Origin: Protonemura montana
Taxonomy: Eukaryota > Arthropoda > Insecta > Plecoptera > Nemouridae
Length of the DNA: 64,000 nt
NCBI GenBank assembly: GCA_947568835.1
Contig: OX387603.1
Coordinates: 12,300,651 to 12,364,650 of the forward strand
Direction: 5' to 3'
Within the stretch, counting starts at the first letter, position 1. Every line of letters begins with the position of its first letter. Shown here piece after piece: positions 38,231-49,751 of this stretch. Position numbers and translations under genes: made by a program. A model generated the notes under the pieces. The model ran no database searches. It saw only the letters and a list, made by a program, of their open reading frames with translations, and was not told where the DNA came from.

Positions 38231-40594
38231 GGGGCGGCCAGCCGGATCCGATCCATGTCACGTGCTGCCGCCTAGTGGGGTGCCCACGGACACTGCACTG
38301 AACCCTGGAACCTGCAGAACTCTAACCTGTCTACCTGCCGACACCTGCACATACCACTGTACGGTATCGTTTGCCACTCGCGCGTCTCCGTTCTTATTCT
38401 ATTCGAAAGGTTTAATTAGATACGATTTACTCTTAGATATACTGCACTGTTTTCTGTAAATTATCGACTGAGGTAATATAAAAATCTAAATTATTCGATT
38501 AATTTTCTAATCTATGCTAAAATCACATTTTGAATCGCCCTTTATTCATTGAATCTCATAGACGTTATCAAAGATATCACTGCTTTTTGGCGCTGCTGTC
38601 AGTGTCGATAAATATCGAGAGTTATTTTGTTGTCTCGTTCCAGGATTATCACAAAGTAGGAGTAAAGATTTTTCTTTGTTATTTAAGACACTTAAGGAGC
38701 AGGCAAGGTGTAAACCTGGTCAAGGTAGTTAAGGTGTAAACGTGTATTTCTGTTATTGACATCTTATAAATATATACATTATTATTATTATTATTAGTTA
38801 TTTCTATATATCAACAAGATTATGAACAAAGCTTGCAGCAGCAAGATTCTGGCTTGAAAAATGGGCTTGAAAAATGGACTCTATGAGAGCCAGGTTGCAG
38901 CTGTTTCAAATATTAGTTTGAACTTGTTTGGGTTCCATTGTGTCCGTACTCTATATAGGTCTAACTTTAGGAAACTATGAATTATTTACGCATAGTACAA
39001 TCCACCTGATTGTTTCACTCAAGCATTGATGACAGACAACAAATAGATTTCTCAAACCTAAGTTGGTGTAAAATAATTTTCATAAAAAAAAATGAAATGT
39101 AATTTAGCTTGTAATTGGAGATAAATTGCGTTTGTTTCACTACTGCAAATATGCAAGCACTTGGAGACTAGTGATAATTAACCACATATTTTTTATCTAT
39201 GTATTTGCAAGTATTTTCGTGTGTATGTATCAACATATGTTTAGTGTATTGGTCGGTATTTGCGTAAATATCAGAATGGCTTCCGTTCAATTTTTTCGGT
39301 TCATAAAACTTCCTACACGTTGTGTAGGTTAAGTGTATGGATTTACAGCTGAATTTTTTTGCGTGTCTGTCGCGATTTGCATCTTACCGTTTGTTACTGA
39401 ATTTCAAGTGATGATAGCCACCTAGCCCAGCATAATGATGATAATGCATAATGATAACTATGGGTGTTCTCGTCGTTGCATTAACTCGACTGGCATATTT
39501 CAGAGAATGTTCTGATTTCTTCGGGATTTCAGGCAACAACAACGCGCTCTCAGAAACTGTTGAGCACGCATAGAAGCTTTTCAAACGTAGATTGCATAGG
39601 TGCATAATACTTAGAAAATTTACCTAGAAGTTTAGTAGTGTATGTAATGTATATGAATTTATTGGGAGAGAGAACCTATGCCAAAAAATTCCATTGATTG
39701 AAAAATCAAAAAAATTAACTTCAAAAGCTTCAACAGAGGACAAAATGTAAACAAATCGATCAATTTCTTTACTCCCATTAATGAGAAAGTAATGTTTCCA
39801 ATATCGTGAACCATCTATTGTATCTGTAATTTTCTATGTGCATATTATCCAATAACCAAATGTAGGTTTATAACAAGTACCGATCAAATTTATCTGGAAT
39901 TATCTACCAGCCTTTAAGAAAAACAGTAAATCTTTCTAGTCTACCCATGTACATTTGAAAAATAAATTTAAGTTTGGTTCAAACTTTTAACTTCGTGTAT
40001 TTTTCTTGGAAAGAATGCCTAAAGCAAATAAGGGCACTTAGTCCACAGATCATGCTGCTGTTTGTTTTCAAGTGCTGCATAACTGGACCTCAATTAAGGT
40101 CATTAAGGTTGTATGCAGTTTAAAGAACGTTAATTCCTGCAGAACACCAAAAATAATATGGTGGAAAAGTAAGTTTTTGAGGCCTTAATTTCACTAAGAT
40201 TCTTTGGCTTTTAAATTGTAGAGAAATCTTGCAATCTTTACACAAAGTAACAGGTGTACCACCTGAATCATTTAGGCAATTGGTCCAGACATGGATGTTC
40301 AACTCAAATGACATGGTGTGAGCCAAGTGATAAGTTTTTTTTTGGGCGTTCTTCAATATTTACTACCTACCCGAAGATGTTTTTTTAATAAGGAAAAGTG
40401 CAGGAATAATGCTTTGGGAAAAATTAATTACTCAAAATATCAGGGCACTGATACCTCAATGACATGTTAAAAAAGCATACACATAAGAACAACCTCTTCT
40501 TAAAACGTAAGGTACGTACATAATTATAAAAATCGATAAAACTTGTTATGTACACAGAATATACAAAGTTATTCAGTCAAAACAACATGCCTAT
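38231..40594. other. Intergenic region between Rab2 and the CENP-L-like gene (convergent)
   Basis: AT-rich, with (ATT)n near 38781-38798. It holds the 3' UTRs of both converging genes. No coding exon is supported. Confidence 0.4.
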
Positions 40595-43500
40595 TTACAC
40601 AGAGTCAACAAAAGATGGATCCAAGGTTTCAAAAAATTCTTCGTTCGATATTGCTTCGGAACAAAAATATCGCAGTATAAAGTCTACTGACTCGATATTT
40701 TTCATCTTCAAAAATCCATCTCTTGTGAGTATCACATTGGGGAATTCAATCCGAGCTAACACTAGCCTACTCAACTCTACACAGAGTGAGGTTGATCCCA
40801 ACTCTTGAAGTATTTCGCTAAAATGTTCCACGTCTTCCGTTGACACCACCAGGCTTTCTGTATCATGAATCTCACACCTGTAACAAAATGTAATTTAATA
40901 AAATTAGTACAAAAGTGAAATCAAATCAAAGTGAAAATGTTCAACCAATTTTTAACTGACAGCCACAAACAAGCTTTCAACAGGAAAAAATAACAATTCT
41001 TGTAAAAAAGTTGTTAATATTTTAAGCCATGCTGCACACGGCTTTTGCACTCAACTCAACTCAAGCGGTTTTGTAAGCACATGTTTAAAATCCTTTTTAA
41101 ATCTCGAGGGAGCTCGTGTTTACATAAAAGTACGAGGAATAGACAATAATAATTAATAATCGATGCATTACGCACCAGACTTTGTGAACACGCAGCGCTG
41201 ACAAGAAATACGACAAAACCCTCCGTGTTCCTTGTACGTAATGCATGACCAATGGCTTGTCTGGCGGTGGCATTCCCCCTTTCATAGATATCGCGCTGAT
41301 CCACTCGAGGTTGCTTTGGGAAAGCTTCATCGGCTGAATGACGGCATCGAATAGGCGACAGAGCACCGCATGGACGTTGCTCATAGTACGCCAGACGCCC
41401 GTGCAAAGTAGTAAAGGCAAGGGGCATTTGTCCCCTGTTGAGGGGGGTGCATTCCTCCCCCACGAGAGCAGTATTCCGGTGTAGAGGGTTACGGGCTTGC
41501 GGCCTTCGAGGAGGGAAAGAACCTCAACCTGGAAAAGATCAATACATTTTTTTTAATAGTAATTGCTGGAAACCAGCAGTTTATTTCAATGATATTTATG
41601 ATATTTTTCTGTTAATTTTTAATATGTCTGCAAATCTTAAATAATTTCATTTAGTTGGCTACAAAAGAGTGCCTATTAAGATATACACACGTAAATTAGC
41701 CTGTATCCATCAGGAAATAAAACCGCAGTTAAGCATTGGGATATCTTTTACCTGTACAAAGGTGAGTTTAACAACGCACCGTTTAGACAACGAGCATAGG
41801 ACTAGTGTAGTGGGTGATGATGTCGATGAACCTAACCTAGCCTAGAAGGGAGGACAGAAAAACCCAGTGGGGGCATGTAGCCCTACTCCTGACGAAACAC
41901 ACCAAGGAGACCACCGATTTAACATTCCTGACTCAAACAGCAGTTTCATACACAAATCCCTGCTGTCTAGAGAGGAGATGAAGTTGCCGTTATAAAATTT
42001 CATCTAAGTTTTAACAAGACAGAAAAAGAACTGAAAAAAATATGGGTTTTTCCCTGAAACGGAGGAAAAATGGAGAAAAATATCTTACTTTTTCACATTT
42101 GGGTAGTACATTATTTTTTAAGTTTTCAACGGTAATTTTGCTTGATTCAGCCTTCTGGAATACTCTCACCACTTCTCATTATCCCACGGTAAAATGGCGG
42201 AAAATTTCCTAGGTTTTTTTTTTAATTAAATCGAAATAACCGTTATCAAATTAACAAGTATCAAGGCTTACCTGATTGAAGTACTTATTAATGAAAAAAA
42301 AAACCAAAATGATAAAATCCTACATATTAATGGTCATGTTTATGATGGTCACCCAACCAATACCTGGCCTTGCGTAGTGTTGCTTAACTAACGAGAACTG
42401 GAGTTTCTAACGCGTCAAAACTGTTTGGCAAAAAGAGTTGATGAGAACTAAATAGGTCAGATCGCAAGTATGTAAAAAATAAATATACAGAAGAAATATC
42501 AGAATTGTAAGTTGGTAGGTACTACACCACTCCACTCCTTGCAAAAGAGTATTAGAATAAGTGTAAAGTTATATTGGAAAATGAAAGCCACAACATTATG
42601 TGAAATATCATGGGGACCATGAAATAACTGGTAGGGCCAAGTCCACAGCTGCAAATCCAGGCAATGTTCAAATCACCTGCAGTGCCTCAGGCCGGTCAAC
42701 TTCCCACCGCAGTTCGGGCAGAACGGTGAATGCGGTCGTGTAGCGCACCTCTGCAGCATCTGGCAGTGCTGCTCGTGTGGCTGTGAGGTATGTTCGCAGC
42801 TCCCTGCTATACTGTTTGAGTGCCTGCGGGGTCCGGCTGAACCCATGTAGTGGGGAGACTCGGAACATTCGCCATTGGCGGCCCAAAAGGACTGCACATC
42901 CAAATTTCAATTAGGAAAAGAGATGAATATAACAATAGACAGGGTAAGAGTATGAGAAAGTCCACATAATAAAAAATAATAAGAAAAACAAATAAAAATA
43001 GGTACTGCACCTTCAACTGATAAATCCCAATTAACATCTGACGAATCGGAGTTTATCTCTCTAGGTGGTTTTCCCACATCTAGAGAAAGACGCTTGCTCA
43101 GTCGGCGTGAGTTTTCAACACCAGATAAGTGTCCAAATCTCGATGAACCGTGTTTTCTTCTATCCATTAGAGTTGATTTACTAGCCTTAAATGTAGCGGC
43201 AGTACTAGTCTCTTCAAAAGGGGCATCATTGAGTTCTTTTCGTTGTCCAGTAGTCTCCACTCTAGAGTCTCTACTTTTGTCCAATTTAGCATAAGATCTT
43301 TGAGTAACTTTTTGTTCACTGCTATGTACAATAGCTTTATTTTTCTTTTTTACTGTCTCACCAATAGCTGGTTCTCGTCGATTTGTTTGGGGTGATAAAG
43401 GAGTGGTGCGTTCTATAATTGAACCGTTAGCTTCATTTGAGTTACCGTACTCTCTTTTTTTAATTGCGCTTCTTGTAACATATTTATCAATATTTGGTTC

Positions 43501-43665
43501 AAGTGATGTATTCTTTGATGTGCTTGGTGTGGGTTGCACTGTAGCTTCTGTATGCTTTGAATGTCTTCTTTTAACTGTAGAAGCTGAATCTCCTTGATCA
43601 TTTGAGCTTGGCCGATAAGCAGGCGAAGAAGTCTCTTGCAGAGGCTGTGTTTTTTTTGGTGGCAT
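40595..43665 (-). CDS. CENPL: CENP-L-like kinetochore (CCAN) protein (501 aa)
   Basis: Four exons on the minus strand: 43665-43011, 42891-42677, 41528-41176 and 40877-40595; phases 1, 0, 2 close to 502 codons. Residues 1-218 are disordered, Lys/Ser/Thr-rich, starting MPPKKTQP. From residue 219 the folded part begins with RQWRMFRVSPLHGFS and LKQYSRELRTYL. This matches the CENP-L signature (W-x-hydrophobic-x-V-x-P-L-x-x-F, then L-x-x-Y-S-x-x-L). It is followed by an LYTGILLSWG block, an LEWISAIS block and a C-terminal LARIEFPNVILTRDG segment. CENP-L pairs with CENP-N in the constitutive centromere network that binds CENP-A chromatin (family knowledge). The protein is longer than vertebrate CENP-L because of the N-terminal tail. 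The assignment rests on remembered family pattern; moderate-to-high confidence. Intron 2 holds SINE pieces. The gene is head-to-head with the F-box gene, 645 bp away. Confidence 0.78.
41812..42000 (-). mobile_element. 5S-derived SINE, body part, in CENP-L intron 2
   Basis: Minus-strand SINE body including tail 'cctaacctagcctagaagggagg' and the block 'cacaaatccctgctgtc'. It is probably the 3' part of the same insertion whose 5S head lies at 42345-42430. Confidence 0.65.
42345..42430 (-). mobile_element. 5S-derived SINE head in CENP-L intron 2
   Basis: The minus strand reads 'gttaagcaacactacgcaag' then 'ggtattggttgggtgaccatc'. This corresponds to the 5S rRNA internal promoter region (A box GTTAAGCA, C box like GGATGGGTGACC). 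It is separated from the body part (41812-42000) by about 345 bp of unrelated DNA. Confidence 0.65.
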
Positions 43666-44310
43666 ACTAATTTGTAGATTGTCGAAGGTATTAAAATGAC
43701 AAGTTCAACGTCAGGAGATAGTCATCGATGTAAAAGGAGATACATGAACTTGATAAGGTCGCAACATTTAGGTTAAAAACTAGCAGTTAAAAACTAAAGT
43801 CAACACATTTTTTCCTAATTATAAAACGGTCTGTATCATACTTCAATTAACGTAACTGTACACCGCTCACTCGGAAAATGTTAATCCATGGTACACGTTG
43901 TTCAGTTCCGTTAATTGTTCGCATAATTCACGGGTAAAAAACGACACAATGCGTAAGTCAAATTTTCAAACATTACCCCACCCCTTCCTTGGCAACTCCA
44001 ACCGCCAAAATATTGGGCCGCCATCTTAGATATTGAAGATAAAAAAACCCTAGGTTGCCAAGTCTTACAGTCAAATTTTAAATTAAATCGAGTTAAGATA
44101 ATATATTCAGCAAAATTTAAAAAAATGTATGATGTAAAATATCACGATTTTCTTAATACGTTTTTGAATAAATATAATCAATCAGGAAAAAGTAAATACT
44201 GAATAAGTCATGCAACGCTGTCTATCTTTCTGACAGTGACAGCTTTTGGTAGTGAGGTGTTGGTGAGGTGCTTTGGTGAGGTGGTTGTAGACAGTTGTTG
44301 GTAGTGAGCC
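43666..44310. promoter_or_regulatory. Bidirectional promoter region between CENP-L-like and F-box genes
   Basis: 645 bp separate the two divergent start codons, so both core promoters must lie here unless distal 5' UTR exons exist. No TATA box is clear. The sequence just before the F-box ATG has a short repeated phrase (gtagtgaggtgttggtgaggtgctttggtgaggtggttg). Confidence 0.45.
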
Positions 44311-47300
44311 ATGGAGGAAATTTCTTGGAATACTTTGCCCAGTGTGGTTTTATTAGAAGTGTTCTCATATTTATCACACGCCGACAGAATTACAGCTTCA
44401 TCAACTTGTAAATACTGGAGATATACATTGTATCATGCTAGCTACTGGCAGAGGATTGACTTCACAATAAGGGCCAATGATGAAGACAGCATACTACGGA
44501 CTAGATATCTTGCCAGCTGTTTTGCTACGAAGTTACGCAATGCAAAAATAAAATTCGATTCTCTAGATCCCCTTTGTGTACAAGAAGTTGGGCGGCTACT
44601 TGAAAAGTTACCCGAGAATATTCACCTCCGAAGTCTGGTGCTTGAACCCAGCCACTGCCGCATGAAATGTCCTAGACCGGAACGGGGCAGCACAGAAAAT
44701 AACTATTTTGAAAGGTAATCTTTTCGTGATGCTATGAAATTGGGTAAAGCACTGAATTCAATGGGCATATAAATTACAATTGAAAGAGAACACCTACTAT
44801 GATTTAGAGTTTGAAGAGATAGAATATTTTGAAGAGAAGAAATATTCTGTCCTATTTTTTTTAACTTGCTTGGCATCTTTACCAGCTATGACACATTTTT
44901 TCCAGGCATTTGGCTCGCCCCTTGCGGTTGCTAGCAAGACAGAGCCGGAGTATCAAAACGCTCACTTTGGGATGCTCTGAGCGATTGACTGCACATGCAA
45001 GACCTCTACTAGACATACTACTTGCTCACCAGAGCTGCTCTTTGCAATGTCTTGGTCTTGCTTCTATCAAAGCTGATCCAGACAGCTATGAACTTCTAGA
45101 CCTTGAGCCCTCGTTCTTTTCTGCCTTCCCCCAGTTGCAGGTACTGTCATCTCCTACTATCTCTTTTCTAGACCACAATCCGTTCAATTCGAGTAGATAC
45201 AAAGAAAAAGTGTTGACAGTGACCACTTTTGGTGGCCCTATTTTAGTGGATACAAAACTATTCAACAAATTTAAAAATTACTTGTTCCTCAAACTTCTCT
45301 TATTTATTGACCCTACAGCACTGCCCCAGGGTAATTTGGAGTTACACTACCTCACTTTTAATGCTAATCAGTTTAAGTTATAAGTGATATTTTTGGATTC
45401 CTTGTGAAATTTGGGTGGTGCAATGGCAAATTTAGTTGACACTTTGAAAACACTGAGTTTGCAATGGTATATTAATCCCATTAGAGACAATATTAAATCG
45501 AATCCAGTCACTACTCAGACTTTGACTACTCAGATGGGCATCGCTCATCTAGCTTTGCCTTTATTTTCACTTGCTTCAAACCACTTTCACCCACCACATC
45601 CAAAAATATGCCAAGCAGCCGCCATCACAGTCTGTCATAACAGAACCAATACACAGTAATCACAACCAAAAAAAGTTGCAAAAAAATTGTCTTGCAACCT
45701 AAATCAATTCAGATAATAATGTGATCCAAGCAGTATTAACAGTATAGCAGTGTTCCTCAGTTTTACCAGCATCTATGGATGAGTGGGTGACAATCCTGAA
45801 CATTACCCAGACAATATAAGAAATGAGGAGGGTAAACTCAGTCCCAGCATGTAGCATACTCAATCAAATAGCACTAAGAGGACCATCAGCTAAACAATCC
45901 CTTCTGAAAGATGGGACAAAAACACCGAATGGTTTGGGGTGTTGCAAACACCGGTTCTCGTGAGATCACCGAAGTTAATCAACACTGCGCTGAGTCAGGT
46001 ATTGGATGGGTGACCATCATACACATGAGCAGTTCTGTTCGGGAGAGAGGATGGAGGGATGAAAGTTAGTACAACAACTTCATTTGCCTTACTTATCAAC
46101 CTCTCGACAGCATGGATTTGTGGAGGAATCCTGGTGTTCGAGTTATACCGTCCTTCAGAAGGGACGTTAAGACGGTGGTCCTCTTGATGCTCTTCGACAG
46201 GATTAGGCTACGTGCCAGCACCGGGTTTCCCTTCCTCTCTTCTAGGCTACGTTAGGTCCATCATCATTCTCAATCTCATCATTATCCACTCATTCACCGA
46301 CGCCATTAGACCAGTGCCGCATGGCCAGATGTCAAAACAGTGCGTCGTTAAACACCACACATCAATCAAGATGGGACAATTCACCCAACGAGATTCCTTC
46401 GTTAAGCTATACTGTCAAGAGATTGGTAAGTGAGTCAAGTAAAGCTGTCATATTAACTTCAACAATCGGAGCTCTTTTATCAATGCTTCAACCCTGCCAA
46501 TCTCACTCCTGAATAGGACTGGTCATAGAACTGGTCATGAAAAAAATATGGTCACCAATTGAATGCCTGGCCTGTGTTATATAATTGTCGTTTTGTAATT
46601 TGCTTATCTTCCCGGAACCCAGTGATTCATGGACAATATACGCACAAGTTTGGAGTCCACCCACTTTTAATTTATATTCTGGTCGTAACTCCACATCTAC
46701 AAAGTAGTCGAGGAATATGAAATTTTTACTAAATTTAACCGATTCAACCAAAATTACTAAATCCCTTGTTGAAACAGCACATCGATATTACAGCACATCG
46801 AGAAAAAGAGGCTAAGTCAGAAAATTAGAACTGTTGTAAATGATACGAGAATTCAATATCGCTTTGGAAATCCCTCCCTGTGGTTGGCAGTAAATCACTG
46901 TGTACTGCCTTTTTGTTCAGCAATACACTACTGCAAGAACCAGTGATTCGAACATGCCAAACTCCCTTGCCTGCTTGCTCAAACCTTTGCTTACTTGCTA
47001 CTAGGTGCTAAGCATGGACTACGACCACCTGTCAGACAGCGTGCTGGCTGCGTTGGTGGGTGTGCGGCGACTCGTGCTCCACGTCCATGGGGTTGAGGAC
47101 TCACACCCTGGCACAACAAACGCGGCATGGGCGCGGCTGGTTCGTCGCAGGTTGGTCGCGTTACAAACAAAGTATTCATGTGTGTTTCCTGATTATGGTG
47201 GAGATTTTTTGAAGTGTTTTCTGGCTTTAGTCTGTTGGAGAAAGAGATAGTCGGTCCTAATCTATAATCCGCCAATCTCTTCTAAACAAAGCAAAGCCTA

Positions 47301-49751
47301 AAAATAACTCAAAACATCAAATCACGGCTCTGAAAACTAACACTCAACTATGATGGAAATCTCGGCAAACTGATGGTGGTCAACCAGATTGAGATAGTGT
47401 GATTACTAATGATACCATCCCTCAATCAGTGATAGTTCGTAGACTGTCAGAGGTTTAGATCTGTGAGCTGACGGTTATGTATTATACGGTTTTGCTCTGG
47501 TCTGAATGACTTCGGTCCTTAAAAGAATTTTAGATGAAGTTTTGTCGGCGTTGGCGCTGACATCTTCAGGACTGTGTCGATGCGGCAGGTTTTTTTTGCT
47601 AATGCATGAAAAGAGTCATCAAACTATGGAATGCCACCAGTTTAAGATAGGGGAACCAAATTCAACATGGCCAGAGCTCTGCTACGTGAAATGCAGCCCT
47701 GTCGGTGGTGTAAATGTCGTTGCTTTGCCTTTCAGACCGAGCGTTGAACTGCGGTTGAACCTTATCCACTCCTACGACTCGGCAGAGCTCCTACATTCCG
47801 ACATCCTGAAGCCTGCGATGCCACTAACGCACCTGCGCGCCTTCTTCTGTTTCGGGGTTAGTAACGAACGTTGCTCCATCTTTTATACAACAGTGGTTAT
47901 GTTACCTTTCTCGGTTTCAACTCTAAAAAAAAGTATTGCTATCGAAAGGGATTTTGCTTCTTAAAACAACTGTGACAGTGAAATTTTCTGTTTTTCTAAA
48001 ATTTGTTGTAAAAGTATTTGTTTTCCCCAATGAGATTTGGAGAATTAGTTTACTTAAAAACCTGAATTCAGAATTGCTCCGTGATAGCCAAATGCCAAGA
48101 CTGGATTACAACTACAGCTACATGCATCTGGTCAACCATCCAATGTCTGACCCATTGCTGTACCTGATTTTCGGTAGATGACTGTGCATACGCTACGTCT
48201 TCTATCCAGCTGGTATGCACGACACTTGCGTTGTCTGTGGCTGGTGGACGCACTGGACTCTGCGGGCGCTCCACCGCTTGTGCAGCCTGACAATGAACCC
48301 ACCGACCCGCTCGTCATGGCCTCGTGGACGTGCACCAACCTCGAGGAGATCGTGCTTTATGGTTCGTCGGATTTGGCTTGGTCTCGGCATGTTTGCTGCA
48401 TTGTGAGGGGATGAGATTGGAAAGCTAACTTAGCTTCAGATTTCAGTTCAATTTAAGTAGTGTCATGTTGTTAGAAGGTTGTGTTTGAGCTGTTTTTTGG
48501 TGGTTTTAAATGTCGATCTACCTTCATGCTGTGAGTTGACTTAGAATTTAAGACCTATTGAATTCGCGAATTCAATTTAAATTGCGTTGTAAGATAAGCG
48601 TAGTGATATTTTGGGATGATAAAATGTGAAGCCGATCCATAGTATAGATCCAAGCTAAATAGTCAAAATTGACTAAAGTAAGCCAGAAATTTGTAAAGAA
48701 AAAGAGAAAGAAAAACACATACTTGATAACTTTGTCACTACTCAATTTTAATGTATTTCACATCTTTGCAAAGTTAGGTGAAAAAATATCGAACACTTGC
48801 GGCGGTACAACTTCAAAACGGTTATACAAAATCTGAAAATTTTCGTAAATTTTGAAAGGTTTCAAAACTATTTGACCAATTTTGCTGCAAAATTCAGGGT
48901 GTCTAAGTTTAAAAAAACAAAAATTAGCTCTGCAAGTTTCGTTCAAATCAGAGCAGACGTTTGGCCGCTACAGCGCAAAATAAACCGCAAAAATTAAAAA
49001 ACACAGAAGTGATTTTTTGTCGTGTTAGTGAAATTGAAGATTTTGTAACGCTCGTCAATTATTCTCTGAACAAATTTCAGTCAATTTTTAATGTGTAAAT
49101 CTATCAATACAAAACTATCAAAACAGCTCACTCCGTTATTGTGTTGAAATCACCGGGTTCCTAAGAGAGTCACAATAAGTGACGAGTGATTATTTCCTTT
49201 TTTTGAAAATCCTGTGCATAGCTCAACATCCGCTTGCGACACATTTTCTACAGGTCACCGCTACTCAGCAGAGAATCTGATCGCCATCGCGCGGCTGCGC
49301 GGGTCAGCACTCAAACGACTCGAAGTGTTGGCCGACGATGTTGTCACCGCACCCGACAGCTTCGATGATTTGCAGCTGGTGAGTTTCGTGCTAGCGGCTG
49401 ATTTGCAGCTGTCTATATTTGCCATCGAGTACAATTTTATATGTCCAACCAAGAAATCGGCTATCCCAGGTGTCGAAGGAAAGTGGTTTTCTACAGACAT
49501 TGCTTTTGCATTGCTGTTCACTTATAAATAGCCTGGGTGGAACTACCCTTTCTCTACGATTGCTACTACTTTATGTGGAAAACACGCCAAGCCATACCAT
49601 GTTTGTTTGGCTGCAGGAGGTGAGCAAGGCATTGGGTCGAACGTGGGAGACATCTTCTTTGGCTGCGCTTCCTGGATGCCTGTCTGATCCTCAGGGCCTT
49701 GGCTCTGATGCTTTCGTTCTTCCTGCCATACTTGCAGACGTCCAATCTTGA
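44311..49751 (+). CDS. FBXO33: FBXO33-type F-box protein (449 aa)
   Basis: Seven exons: 44311-44714, 44906-45140, 47005-47150, 47736-47856, 48178-48361, 49254-49378 and 49617-49751; phases 2, 0, 2, 0, 1, 0 close to 450 codons. Residues 5-50 form an F-box (TLPSVVLLEVFSYLSHADR...CKYWR...YWQRID). It is followed by leucine-rich, FBXO33-like segments: RHLARPLRLLARQSRS, LSMDYDHLSDSVL, RLVLHVHGVEDSHPGT, LRCLWLVDALD and AENLIAIARLRGSALK. The end is EVSKALGRTW ... SDAFVLPAILADVQS. F-box proteins bind SKP1 and recruit substrates to SCF (CUL1) ubiquitin ligases; FBXO33 has been linked to YB-1 degradation in mammals (family knowledge). The length is shorter than the human protein by about 100 residues, mainly at the N-terminus. 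The start ATG at 44311 is close to the F-box, as usual. Intron 2 hosts the best-preserved SINE copy. Confidence 0.88.
45795..45924 (-). mobile_element. 5S-derived SINE, truncated minus-strand fragment
   Basis: Contains minus-strand body blocks ('cccagcatgtagcatactc', 'gaggaccatcagctaaaca', 'cccttctgaaagatggg'). It abuts the plus-strand copy at 45925, giving a head-to-head pair in FBXO33 intron 2. Confidence 0.6.
45925..46370 (+). mobile_element. 5S rRNA-derived SINE (SINE3-like), nearly full length
   Basis: The head (about 45935-46030) follows 5S rRNA order: 'acaccggttctcgtgagatcaccgaagttaa' then 'ggtattggatgggtgacc'. These correspond to 5S sequence including the internal A and C boxes of the type 1 Pol III promoter. 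The body follows ('gatggagggatgaaagttag', 'ctcgacagcatggatttgtgg'), then a conserved tail ('cactcattcaccgacgcc', 'gtgcgtcgttaaac') and an atcaatcaa-type end. The same order is seen on the minus strand at 59390-59848. Confidence 0.85.

Noticed and set aside
44780-44980. Open frame across the FBXO33 intron 1/exon 2 border
   Set aside because: Its frame is not that of exon 2. The spliced frame (AG + G, reading RHLARPLRLL) continues the FBXO33 homology.
45930-46035. A genuine 5S rRNA gene
   Set aside because: The 5S-like head has insertions and mismatches and is followed by the SINE body instead of a T-run terminator; the same head recurs at 59740 and 42345.
48562-48575. 14-bp palindrome gaattcgcgaattc
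   Set aside because: Isolated short palindrome in an intron with no repeat partner or motif around it.
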